64,000 nucleotides of DNA from an uncultured Prevotellaceae bacterium. GTDB lineage: Bacteria; Bacteroidota; Bacteroidia; Bacteroidales; Bacteroidaceae. The notes beneath the pieces are model-generated. The model searched no databases and was not told the DNA's origin. It saw only the letters and a list, made by a program, of their open reading frames with translations. The DNA is taken from contig CADCIB010000010.1 of NCBI GenBank assembly GCA_902801375.1, positions 1 through 64,000 on the forward strand, read 5' to 3'. Positions 37,501 through 44,772 of the stretch are shown here, in pieces. Within the stretch, counting starts at the first letter, position 1, and every line of letters starts with the position of its first letter. Position numbers and translations under genes: made by a program.

Positions 37501-37826
37501 CCGGCCACGTCGATTTCTTGTGTCTCGTAACCAATATACGAAACGACGATTACGGGATTTGCTGCATTGATGGCCAGCGAAAAGGCTCCGTCGATGTCGG
37601 TCACGGTACCTTCGTTCGAGTCTTTCACCATCACAGTGGCGCCAATCAAAGGCTCATCGGTGTCGTCTCTGACAATTCCCTTCAAGATGGTTTTTGATTG
37701 ATCAGGCTGTTTTGTTTGCATTACCGTGCTATTTGATGCTGACAAATCCACGGGTACTGTTATCAGCAGGAGGGTCAGTACTGCTTTCAACAGAATGCAC
37801 AAAGCGGTTTTTAGTCTTTTGTTCAT
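34524..37826 (-). CDS. SusC-type TonB-dependent outer-membrane transporter
   Basis: A 1100-residue TonB-dependent transporter, starting at 37826 with a signal region. The N-terminal CarboxypepD_reg-like domain (about 48-130) contains [22 protein letters not shown] and [11 protein letters not shown]. The plug domain has [22 protein letters not shown] and [23 protein letters not shown], and [31 protein letters not shown], all SusC hallmarks. The C-terminal barrel ends in FGFNVKMNF. It imports glycan fragments held by the SusD protein. It is preceded by a perfect promoter, and no hybrid two-component, ECF or SusR regulator gene lies next to it. Confidence 0.96.
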   Translation of the reverse strand: [1100 protein letters not shown]

Positions 37827-37850
37827 GAATAGTAGATTTGATAATTGCCA

Positions 37851-37881
37851 CAAAGATACATGTTTTTTCTAAATAAACAAA
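37851..37881 (-). promoter_or_regulatory. Promoter for SusC-SusD-GH85 operon
   Basis: On the minus strand TATCTTTG (37851-37858) with TTTG (37878-37881) exactly 19 bp upstream. A match this good suggests vegetative expression, with control perhaps after initiation. Confidence 0.7.
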
Positions 37882-37978
37882 CAACTTTAATCGTATTCAA
37901 AAAAATATTATAATAGTTTAAGATTTCTACATTGATAGTAGTTGGTGTACATTTGTGGAGCTTTTCAGAAAGTAAAAC

Positions 37979-38037
37979 GAAAAAAGTGTGTCACCCCCTC
38001 TTTATGTCAGCAAATGACACAGAGGTTGACACACCTT
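37979..38037 (-). terminator. Rubrerythrin terminator, nested hairpin
   Basis: Outer stem of GTGTGTCA (37987-37994) and TGACACAC (38028-38035), with inner pairing of TGTCA and TGACA. On the minus strand it is followed by a run of six T after ACACTT. Confidence 0.75.
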
Positions 38038-38069
38038 AAAGTAAAAGGTTTCTGGTAAAAGAAACACTC

Positions 38070-38612
38070 TTAATAGTTCTCGGGCTTCAGCTGGAAGTAA
38101 GCTTGCGGATGGTCGCAAACGGGGCATACTTCGGGGGCTTTCTTACCTACCACGATGTGGCCACAGTTAGCACATTGCCAGATGACGTCGCCGTCGCGTG
38201 AGAATACCACCTCGTCCTGGATGTTCTTCAGGAGTTTGCGATAGCGCTCTTCGTGTTCCTTTTCGATGGCTGCCACACCCTCGAACTTCTCGGCAATCTC
38301 GTCGAAACCTTCCTCGCGGGCCTCACGGGCCATGCGAGCATACATGTCGGTCCACTCGAAGTTCTCACCGTTGGCTGCATCGGCAAGGTTCTGGACGGTG
38401 TCGCTCACCTTACCGCCGTTGAGCAGTTTGTACCACATCTTGGCGTGCTCCTTCTCGTTGGCAGCCGTCTCTTCAAAGATACTGGCTATCTGCACGTAGC
38501 CATCCTTCTTGGCCTTTGAGGCGAAATAGGTGTACTTGTTGCGAGCCATGCTCTCACCTGCAAATGCTTCCTGCAGGTTCTTTTCGGTCTTTGTTCCTTT
38601 TAATTCTTTCAT
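38070..38612 (-). CDS. Rubrerythrin
   Basis: A 180-residue non-haem iron peroxidase that detoxifies hydrogen peroxide in anaerobes. The ferritin-like domain has two ExxH motifs in [13 protein letters not shown] and [10 protein letters not shown], giving the di-iron site. The C-terminal rubredoxin-like domain has CANCGHIV and CPVCDHP, which bind one iron. The length is near the usual 190. The enzyme suggests an anaerobic or microaerophilic host. It lies 33 bp after fmt on the same strand and probably shares its transcript, ending at the hairpin downstream. Confidence 0.94.
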   Translation of the reverse strand: MKELKGTKTEKNLQEAFAGESMARNKYTYFASKAKKDGYVQIASIFEETAANEKEHAKMWYKLLNGGKVSDTVQNLADAANGENFEWTDMYARMAREAREEGFDEIAEKFEGVAAIEKEHEERYRKLLKNIQDEVVFSRDGDVIWQCANCGHIVVGKKAPEVCPVCDHPQAYFQLKPENY

Positions 38613-38645
38613 GTTTTTTGAAGTTTGATGGTTGAATAATTGGGT

Positions 38646-39623
38646 TTATCTACATGTGTAATCGGTCAATGTGTGGAAACCGTTGAGGAAGTCGCGGGCG
38701 GCCATACGTTTCTTGCCACTGAGTTGAAGCTCAAGCAGTTCGAGCTGGCCATCGGCGGTGCTGACGTACAAATGTCCTTGTTCCGTGGTCAGCGTTCCGG
38801 GTGCTAAAGAGGCAGCACGATTGTTCTTTGCCGAAGCATAGATCTTCAGCACCACTTCTTTCTGGCCGGGTTTCAGTAGCGAGGTCCAGGCGCCGGGATA
38901 GGGGGAGAGACCGCGAACAAAGTCGTAGACTTGTTTTGTGGTTTGATGCCAGTCGATGCGGCAGTTCTCCTTGAACAGCTTTGGTGCATTGTGCAGGACG
39001 GTGCCCACGGGTATCATTTCCTCTTGGGGAAGCGTTTTCACTTGGCCATCGGTTTCAATGATAAGGTCGAGCGTCTTTTTGGCGATGTCAGCCCCGAGGA
39101 GCATCAGTCCGTCGTAGACTTGCTCCACGTTGAAATGGTCCTCTATCGTAAACGGCAGCTGCATGATGACACGACCCGTGTCGATGTCGTGGTCGAGGAA
39201 GAATGTGGTGACACCCGTCTGCTGCTCACCATTGATGACCGCCCAATTAATGGGCGCTGCACCCCGGTATTGCGGAAGCAGGGCGGCGTGTACGTTGAAG
39301 GTGCCGAAGCGCGGCATGTCCCACACCACTTCGGGCAACATACGGAAGGCCACGACCACAAACACGTCAGCCTCGTAGTTGCGGAGTTGTTCAAGAAACG
39401 CCTCGTCTTTCATCTTCACAGGCTGAAGCACGGGCAAGCCGACCTGCTGGGCATATTGTTTCACCTGCGACGGCTGCATCTCACTCTGGTGACGGCCTAC
39501 GGGTTTGTCTGGCTGAGTCACCACAGCCACCACATTATAATGGTTTTCCACCAGTCGGCGGAGTGTTTCTACGGCGAACTCTGGGGTTCCCATGAACACG
39601 ATACGGAGGTCTTCTTTCTTCAT
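38646..39623 (-). CDS. fmt: Methionyl-tRNA formyltransferase
   Basis: A 325-residue enzyme that formylates the initiator Met-tRNA using 10-formyl-THF. The N-terminal catalytic domain has RIVFMGTPEFAVETL, VVAFRMLPEVVWDMPRFGTFNVHAALLPQYRGAAPINWAVINGE-type sequence, with the catalytic Asn-His-Asp set in NVHAALLP and DTGRVI. The C-terminal OB-like domain (about 205-315) binds tRNA. Length and motifs are normal. It lies downstream of the ClC channel gene, separated by 96 bp holding two palindromic repeats that may end or weaken the upstream transcript. Confidence 0.96.
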   Translation of the reverse strand: MKKEDLRIVFMGTPEFAVETLRRLVENHYNVVAVVTQPDKPVGRHQSEMQPSQVKQYAQQVGLPVLQPVKMKDEAFLEQLRNYEADVFVVVAFRMLPEVVWDMPRFGTFNVHAALLPQYRGAAPINWAVINGEQQTGVTTFFLDHDIDTGRVIMQLPFTIEDHFNVEQVYDGLMLLGADIAKKTLDLIIETDGQVKTLPQEEMIPVGTVLHNAPKLFKENCRIDWHQTTKQVYDFVRGLSPYPGAWTSLLKPGQKEVVLKIYASAKNNRAASLAPGTLTTEQGHLYVSTADGQLELLELQLSGKKRMAARDFLNGFHTLTDYTCR

Positions 39624-39636
39624 TGTTTACTATTAT

Positions 39637-39705
39637 TATTCGTCACGGAATGACGATTCACTTTTGTTTTCGTTTATGGTGATTCGTCACGGAATGACGA
39701 ATCAC
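39637..39705. repeat. Pair of 25-bp palindromic repeats
   Basis: Copies at 39637-39661 and 39681-39705 are identical at 23 of 25 positions. The core TTCGTCA-CGGAA-TGACGA(A) is a palindrome; the second copy, with flanks, pairs GTGATTCGTCA (39679-39689) with TGACGAATCAC (39695-39705). They lie between the ClC gene and fmt and could be repetitive intergenic palindromes or a processing or termination site. Confidence 0.7.
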
Positions 39706-39719
39706 ACATTATTTGTTGT

Positions 39720-41525
39720 TTATTCGGCGGAGAAATCGGCTACGAGTTGGCGGTAGGTGTTGTAGAGATGCGAGCGCGAGATATAGCCTATGAGCAGTCC
39801 GCTGGTGTCGACTACGGGAAGTGTCAGGGCGTTGGTGCGGTCGAACTGCGCCATCACGTCCTCCATCGGGTCGTTCTCGCCCAGCACGGCTGGCGGTTCC
39901 GACATGAGCTGTCCTACGGTGAAATGATGGTAAAGCTCTGTCCGGAACACGATGTGTCGCAGCTTACCAAGGTCGATCTCCCCCAGCAGTTTTCCTGCAT
40001 CGTCGAGCACGGGCAGCACATTGGTCTCGCTTCGGCTTAGGGCATGTACCAGGGCGCTGAGCTTCATGTCGGTCTTCACGGCCATATAGTTGTGGTCGAT
40101 GATGCTCTTGAGCGACATCAGCGTCAGGATGGAGTGGTCGGTGTGGTGGGTGATGAGTTTCCCCTCGCGTGCCAACCGCATGCCGTAGATGCTGTGAGGT
40201 TCGAAAAGAATGATGGTGAGATAAGCGGAGATGCTGACTATCATCAGAGGAATGAACATTTGGTAACCGCCCGTAAGCTCGGCAATGAGGAAAATTCCCG
40301 TCAGCGGAGCGTGCATCACACCGGCCATCACGGCAGTCATACCGAGCATCGTGAAGTTTTTCTCAGGAATGTAGACGCCTATCTGGTGGATGTTCCAAAG
40401 GCGGGCAAAGAGGAAACCGCCAAAGGCTCCGATGAAGAGCGAAGGTGCAAACGTACCGCCGCAACCACCACCACCATTGGTGGCCGATGTGGCAAACACT
40501 TTGGTGAGCACCACCAGCGAGATGTAGACGATGAGCATGTTGTCGCGACCGTAGAACAACGAATTGTTCAACAGCGAGTTCCAGTCGTCTTCCGTATTGC
40601 CATTGAGCAGAATGTTGATGCTGCCGTAGCCCTCACCGTAGAGCGAAGGGAAGAGGAAAATGAGTGTACTCAGCACGATGCCACCCATGATTAGTTTGAC
40701 GTAGGGTCGGTCCTTGAAGCGCGAAAAGACACCCTCGCAGGCCGTCATCATGCGGATGAAATACCAGCTGAGCAATCCGCCGAATATGCCCAAGAGGATG
40801 TAAGCCGGCACTCGGCCCAGCTCCCACGACCCTTCGAGGTGGAAATTGAACAGCATGTCGCCGCCTGAGAAGATGTAGCTGAAGCACACAGCCGTGACGC
40901 AAGAGATGAGAATGGGCAACAGCGAGGCCATCGTAAGGTCGATCATCAGCACCTCGAGCGTGAACACCAGTCCGGCAATGGGTGCGTTGAAGACTGCGGC
41001 GATGGCTGCTGATGCGCCACATCCCACAAGCAGCATCATCTTCTGGCGGTCGAGCTTGAATAGTTGGCCGAGGTTGCTGCCGATGGCCGAGCCCGTCAGC
41101 ACTATCGGGGCCTCGGCTCCCACAGAGCCTCCAAAGCCGATGGTAATTGCCGACGCGATGACCGACGTCCAACAGTTGTGGCGCTTCAGTTGGCTCTCTT
41201 TCTCAGAGATAGCGTAGAGAATGCGTGTGATGCCGTGTGAAATGTTGTCTTTCACAACATAACGGACGAAGAGCATCGTGATGAATATACCCACCACAGG
41301 CCACACGAAGTAAAGCCAGTTGATGCTCTCGATGCGGAAGCCTGCCGTGAGCAGATGCTCTATCTGGCGGATGATCCAATGGAGGACGAAGGCGGCAACG
41401 GCAGCAAAGAAGCCCACGAAGAAACTCAGCAACAGTGTGAACTGCCTGTCGCTGATATGCTCTTCGCGCCATTTTTGGAATCGCGGAAGCACTTGTTTGT
41501 ACTGTCCCAAGCCCTGATTCTTCAT
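39720..41525 (-). CDS. ClC-family chloride channel/antiporter with CBS pair
   Basis: A 601-residue membrane protein. About 35-440 is the ClC transport domain: FGGSVGAEAPIVLTGSAIG holds the gating Glu in the GxExP segment (GAEAP), GCGASAAIAAVFNAPIAGLVFTLE follows, and NGGGGCGGTFAPSLFIGAFGG is the third selectivity motif, all in order. The C-terminal 150 residues form two CBS domains (LKSIIDHNYMAVKTDMKL..., VGQLMSEPPAVLGENDPMEDVM...), which bind nucleotides and regulate transport. Such proteins move chloride, sometimes against protons or fluoride. The N-terminus is basic and cytoplasmic. Upstream is a tandem 22-bp repeat array. Confidence 0.95.
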   Translation of the reverse strand: MKNQGLGQYKQVLPRFQKWREEHISDRQFTLLLSFFVGFFAAVAAFVLHWIIRQIEHLLTAGFRIESINWLYFVWPVVGIFITMLFVRYVVKDNISHGITRILYAISEKESQLKRHNCWTSVIASAITIGFGGSVGAEAPIVLTGSAIGSNLGQLFKLDRQKMMLLVGCGASAAIAAVFNAPIAGLVFTLEVLMIDLTMASLLPILISCVTAVCFSYIFSGGDMLFNFHLEGSWELGRVPAYILLGIFGGLLSWYFIRMMTACEGVFSRFKDRPYVKLIMGGIVLSTLIFLFPSLYGEGYGSINILLNGNTEDDWNSLLNNSLFYGRDNMLIVYISLVVLTKVFATSATNGGGGCGGTFAPSLFIGAFGGFLFARLWNIHQIGVYIPEKNFTMLGMTAVMAGVMHAPLTGIFLIAELTGGYQMFIPLMIVSISAYLTIILFEPHSIYGMRLAREGKLITHHTDHSILTLMSLKSIIDHNYMAVKTDMKLSALVHALSRSETNVLPVLDDAGKLLGEIDLGKLRHIVFRTELYHHFTVGQLMSEPPAVLGENDPMEDVMAQFDRTNALTLPVVDTSGLLIGYISRSHLYNTYRQLVADFSAE

Positions 41526-41533
41526 TCCTTTAT

Positions 41534-41615
41534 TTGTTTTCCGTATTGGAAAATGTTGTTTTCCGTATTAGAAAACGTTGTTTTCTATATTGGAAAACGA
41601 TGTTTTCTGTATGCT
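41534..41615. repeat. Tandem 22-bp repeat, about 3.7 units, each palindromic
   Basis: Units at 41534-41555, 41556-41577 and 41578-41599, then a partial unit to about 41615. The unit reads like TTGTTTTCCGTATT followed by a mirrored GGAAAACG, so each unit forms a short hairpin GTTTTC...GAAAAC. The array fills the gap between the YrdC-type gene and the ClC gene. Confidence 0.85.
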
Positions 41616-41621
41616 AAGCCA

Positions 41622-42191
41622 TCATCGCCGTATGATACTCACCACCCCGTCTTCGGTCAAACGGATGATGCTCGATGGCGTATGAGGTTTTTTCTCTTGA
41701 CGTCGCGAGAAGCAAACATAGTCGGCCTTAGCCAGCATTTCCTCGCTGATGTCGCAAAAATTCTGTGCCGGCGGCTCGCCGCTGATGTTGACGCTTGTGG
41801 AGACGATGGGCTTCTGGAAGCGGTAGCACAGTTCTTTCGAGAACTCTTCCTGCGTGATTCGCATGGCAATGCTTCCGTCTTCGGCCAACAGGTTGGGTGC
41901 CAAGTTCACGCCGTTGTCCAAAATCACCGTCGTGGGTTTTGTGGCCAGCTCCATGATGTCCCAAGCTACGTTGGGCACATTCCTAACATATCGCTGCAAT
42001 CTTGCATCGCTGTCGACCAGGCAAATCATGGCTTTTGAGTCGTCGCGCTGCTTCATTTTGTAGACTTTCTCCACCGCTTCTGCATTTGTCGCATCGCAGC
42101 CGATGCCCCAAACGGTGTCGGTGGGGTAGAGGATGATGCCTCCCTTGCGCAGCACTTCCACTGCATTCTGTATGTCTTGTCGTCTGTCCAT
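41622..42191 (-). CDS. YrdC/Sua5-type threonylcarbamoyl-AMP synthase
   Basis: A 189-residue protein of the YrdC fold, which makes threonylcarbamoyl-AMP from threonine, bicarbonate and ATP for the t6A modification of tRNA. Conserved parts: GGIILYPTDTVWGIGCDA, KVYKMKQRDDSKAMICLV, TVILDNG, SIAMRITQEEF and IVSTSVNISGEPPA. The start at 42191 gives MDRRQDIQNA and is preceded by a consensus promoter; an upstream extension would cross the promoter. It supplies TsaD (19813-20841). The short length suggests the single-domain form without the Sua5 C-terminal domain. Confidence 0.93.
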   Translation of the reverse strand: MDRRQDIQNAVEVLRKGGIILYPTDTVWGIGCDATNAEAVEKVYKMKQRDDSKAMICLVDSDARLQRYVRNVPNVAWDIMELATKPTTVILDNGVNLAPNLLAEDGSIAMRITQEEFSKELCYRFQKPIVSTSVNISGEPPAQNFCDISEEMLAKADYVCFSRRQEKKPHTPSSIIRLTEDGVVSIIRR

Positions 42192-42218
42192 AGTCTGTTT
42201 ATTCCATAAATGATAGCG

Positions 42219-42249
42219 CAAAAGTAATGCATTTTCCCGGCAACACAAA
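42219..42249 (-). promoter_or_regulatory. Promoter for YrdC-type gene
   Basis: On the minus strand TACTTTTG (42219-42226) with TTTG (42246-42249) exactly 19 bp upstream. Confidence 0.7.
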
Positions 42250-42286
42250 ATAAAACTACTGAATTCTTACGTTTTTTTGCCTATTT

Positions 42287-42667
42287 TTATCCCAACTTGC
42301 GGAATACCGTGCGAACGAGAACGAAGTTCACGGGCACAGCGATGGCGTAGACGCCGATGGGGGAGAGAGTCTTGCCTAGACCAATCCAGAGGAAGAAATT
42401 GAGCAGGAGCATTTGCAGAAGATAGTTGCAGACGTGAGCGCCGATGAAGCCAAGACCATTGCCAACACTCTTTTTTCGGCGAAATGTGTAACGCGCCGAG
42501 AGGTAATAGTTCACCACGAAGCTCACCACAAAGCCTATGGTGTAGGCTGTGTTCACCTCGATACGTTGCATCAACAACCAATAAACGGCATAGTGAACGG
42601 CGGTGGCCACTATGCCGACAACGACGAAACGGCACACTTCGCCCCAAGTCTTACTGTCGAGTGTCAT
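42287..42667 (-). CDS. GtrA-like membrane protein
   Basis: A 126-residue protein with four predicted membrane segments and the GtrA signature CRFVVVGIVATAVHYAVYWLL, followed by TIGFVVSFVVNYYLSARYTF. GtrA family proteins help move lipid-linked sugars across the membrane for glycosylation of surface polysaccharides such as O-antigen. No glycosyltransferase gene is adjacent; it lies 27 bp after trmD and probably shares its transcript. Function beyond the family is unknown. Confidence 0.88.
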   Translation of the reverse strand: MTLDSKTWGEVCRFVVVGIVATAVHYAVYWLLMQRIEVNTAYTIGFVVSFVVNYYLSARYTFRRKKSVGNGLGFIGAHVCNYLLQMLLLNFFLWIGLGKTLSPIGVYAIAVPVNFVLVRTVFRKLG

Positions 42668-42694
42668 CTTATATATATAATAAGGTGTAAGTGC

Positions 42695-43378
42695 CTATTG
42701 CTCGCCCTTCAGCAAGTCGGGACGCAGACGTCGGGTGCGCTCAATGGCTTGGTCCATCTCCCACTGCTTGATTCGCGCCTCATGACCGCTCATGAGAATG
42801 TCGGGCACGCGCCAACCCTTATACTCTGCGGGACGCGTATAGATGGGAGCTGCCAGTAGATCATCTTGGAAACAGTCGGAAAGAGCACTCTCCTCGTCGC
42901 CGATCACGCCAGGAACGATGCGCACGATGGCATCGGCCATCACGGCTGCGGCCAGTTCGCCGCCCGTCAGCACATAGTCGCCAATGGAAATCTCACGCGT
43001 GATGAGATGGTCTCTCACGCGCTGGTCGATACCTTTGTAGTGACCACAAAGGATGATGATGTTCTCTTTCAGCGACAGATCGTTGGCCACATGCTGGTTG
43101 AACTGCTCACCGTCGGGCGACGTGAAGATCACCTCATCGTAGTCGCGTTGGGCTTTCAAAGCACTGATACAGCGGTCGATAGGCTCTATTTGCATCACCA
43201 TACCAGCAAAGCCGCCATACGGATAGTCGTCGACCCTGCGCCATTTGTCGAGGGTGTAGTCGCGAAGATTGTGCAGATGAATCTCTGCAAGACCTTTTTT
43301 CTGAGCCCGAGCCAGAATGGATTCATGCACAAATCCTTCTATCATTTCGGGCAGCACAGTAATGATGTCTATTCTCAT
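42695..43378 (-). CDS. trmD: tRNA (guanine-37-N1)-methyltransferase
   Basis: A 227-residue SPOUT-family enzyme that methylates G37 of tRNAs such as tRNA-Leu, -Pro and -Arg, preventing frameshifts. The start [15 protein letters not shown], the knot region [13 protein letters not shown], and [21 protein letters not shown] with [19 protein letters not shown] are typical. The ATG at 43378 is used because a longer frame would extend through the promoter. The -7 box ends 8 nt before this start, so the leader is only a few nt. Its usual neighbour rplS is not here. Confidence 0.96.
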   Translation of the reverse strand: MRIDIITVLPEMIEGFVHESILARAQKKGLAEIHLHNLRDYTLDKWRRVDDYPYGGFAGMVMQIEPIDRCISALKAQRDYDEVIFTSPDGEQFNQHVANDLSLKENIIILCGHYKGIDQRVRDHLITREISIGDYVLTGGELAAAVMADAIVRIVPGVIGDEESALSDCFQDDLLAAPIYTRPAEYKGWRVPDILMSGHEARIKQWEMDQAIERTRRLRPDLLKGEQ

Positions 43379-43386
43379 ATCGAGGG

Positions 43387-43417
43387 CAAAGGTACGAATA
43401 AACGAGAACAATACAAA
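43387..43417 (-). promoter_or_regulatory. Consensus promoter very close to trmD start
   Basis: On the minus strand TACCTTTG (43387-43394) with TTTG (43414-43417) exactly 19 bp upstream. The gap from -7 box to ATG is 8 nt, which predicts a leader of about 3-5 nt. Confidence 0.75.
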
Positions 43418-43552
43418 ATGAAAGAGAGAAAATCTTTCGTTTTTATTATCGAGTGACACTACCTTCGGAGCAGCCAAAGGTATGTTTTTTCGTCGGAAAA
43501 ACGGGCGAAAAGCAAAAAAAATCTTAATTGATAAGATTATTTAAGGAAATAT

Positions 43553-43583
43553 TTTGTCATTTCAGAAAAACTTAGTAATTTTG
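43553..43583 (+). promoter_or_regulatory. Promoter for rpmB-rpmG operon
   Basis: TTTG (43553-43556), 19 bp, TAATTTTG (43576-43583): full consensus. The leader is about 47 nt. Confidence 0.75.
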
Positions 43584-43634
43584 CACCCTGTTTGGAATAA
43601 GTATCAAAAAAGGTAACGTTAAACGTACATAGAA

Positions 43635-43898
43635 ATGTCTAAGATTTGTCAGATTACAGGAAAAAAAGCTCAGACGGGCAATAACGTTTCGCACTCGAAG
43701 CATCGCACTAAGCGCCGCTTCAACGTGAACCTGTTTAACAAGAAGTTCTACTATGTAGAAGAGCAGTGCTGGATCAGCCTGAAACTCAGTGCAGCTGGTC
43801 TTCGCATCATTAACAGAATCGGTCTTGATGCCGCTTTGAAGCAGGCTGTCGAGAAAGGTCATTTGGATTGGAAAGACATTAAAGTGATAGGAGAATAA
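43635..43898 (+). CDS. rpmB: Large ribosomal subunit protein bL28
   Basis: An 87-residue ribosomal protein beginning [32 protein letters not shown], the standard bL28 signature. It is first in a three-gene ribosomal operon with rpmG 5 bp downstream. The length and basic character are normal for the family. Confidence 0.97.
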   Translation: MSKICQITGKKAQTGNNVSHSKHRTKRRFNVNLFNKKFYYVEEQCWISLKLSAAGLRIINRIGLDAALKQAVEKGHLDWKDIKVIGE

Positions 43899-43903
43899 AC
43901 GCA

Positions 43904-44092
43904 ATGGCAAAGAAAGTGAAAGGCAACAGGATTCAGGTAATCCTGGAATGCACCGAGATGAAGAATAGCGGCCTGCCCGGTACAAGCCGTTACATCACCG
44001 TGAAGAATCGCAAGAACACCCCTGAGCGCTTGGAGTTGAAGAAGTACAACCCCATCCTTAAGAGAATGACCGTTCACAAGGAGATTAAATAA
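43904..44092 (+). CDS. rpmG: Large ribosomal subunit protein bL33
   Basis: A 62-residue protein: [42 protein letters not shown]. This is a bL33 of the form without the four zinc-binding Cys (only one Cys is seen), the zinc-free type. It lies between rpmB and a small DUF4295 gene, a common Bacteroidota arrangement. Confidence 0.96.
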   Translation: MAKKVKGNRIQVILECTEMKNSGLPGTSRYITVKNRKNTPERLELKKYNPILKRMTVHKEIK

Positions 44093-44107
44093 TAATTAGA
44101 AAATACT

Positions 44108-44266
44108 ATGGCAAAGAAAACCGTTGCTACCCTCCATGAAGGTTCGAAGGAAGGTCGCGCTTATACAAAGGTCATCAAGATGGTGAAGAGCCCGAAGACG
44201 GGTGCTTACATTTTCGATGAGAAGATGGTTCCCAACGAGGAAGTGAAAGATTTCTTCAAGAACTAA
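44108..44266 (+). CDS. DUF4295 small protein, likely Bacteroidota ribosomal protein
   Basis: A 52-residue basic protein, MAKKTVATLHEGSKEGRAYT... ending EEVKDFFKN. It follows rpmG by 15 bp. DUF4295 proteins in this place are specific to Bacteroidota; I recall one being found as an extra ribosomal protein in a Flavobacterium ribosome structure (named bL38), but I cannot verify that here. Its ribosomal-type MAKK start, high Lys content and position support a ribosomal role. It is followed directly by a strong terminator. Confidence 0.85.
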   Translation: MAKKTVATLHEGSKEGRAYTKVIKMVKSPKTGAYIFDEKMVPNEEVKDFFKN

Positions 44267-44286
44267 TTTTGTTTCATATACATACT

Positions 44287-44323
44287 AAAAAAGCCGCTCC
44301 CAATGGTGGGAAGCGGCTTTTTT
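44287..44323. terminator. Strong bidirectional terminator
   Basis: GC-rich stem GCCGCT (44293-44298) and AGCGGC (44312-44317), extended by flanking A and T runs (44287-44292 and 44318-44323). It ends the ribosomal operon and also the convergent DUF4359-like gene. Confidence 0.85.
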
Positions 44324-44332
44324 CGTTGCTGA

Positions 44333-44716
44333 CTATTCTTCTTCGGCATCCTCTACGCTGCCAGGATCTTCCAAGGCCTCGCGCAGCATCTCCTTGTCGA
44401 ACGTGAACACATGGCCGAACAACCCTACCGAGAGCAGTTTCTCCTCGCCCTTCATCTTGATGTAGCCGGTGTTCCAAAGAAAGTAGTTGTTCATCTTCAG
44501 CTTCGTGCCCAGCACACCCTCGATGGCTGCATTGACTACTCCTTTGCCGATGTTCGTAAAGATGTTGTTGCCGAATCCGCGATTCTCCGCTTCTTCGTCG
44601 ACCAGTTCTTTCACTGCCTTCATCATGGCTTCTTTGTGTGCTTTCTTGTCCGGACAAGTCAGGGTCATCAGGATGGCCACGCCGACAATCAGCACCAACG
44701 TCAATAGTTTCTTCAT
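44333..44716 (-). CDS. DUF4359-like small exported protein
   Basis: A 127-residue protein with an N-terminal hydrophobic segment (KKLLTLVLIVGVAILMTLTCP), a signal peptide or lipoprotein-like anchor. The sequence ...TCPDKKAHKEAMMKAVKE then NNYFLWNTGYIKMKGEEKLLSVGLFGHVFTF resembles DUF4359 proteins, whose function is unknown. The C-terminus is acidic (EDPGSVEDAEEE). It lies 56 bp after uvrA on the same strand, ends at the shared terminator, and may be co-transcribed with uvrA. Confidence 0.65.
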   Translation of the reverse strand: MKKLLTLVLIVGVAILMTLTCPDKKAHKEAMMKAVKELVDEEAENRGFGNNIFTNIGKGVVNAAIEGVLGTKLKMNNYFLWNTGYIKMKGEEKLLSVGLFGHVFTFDKEMLREALEDPGSVEDAEEE

Positions 44717-44772
44717 TTTTCGTTCTTTTTTGATAAATGGTTAAATGATTGAGATTCTGATAATTGGATTGA

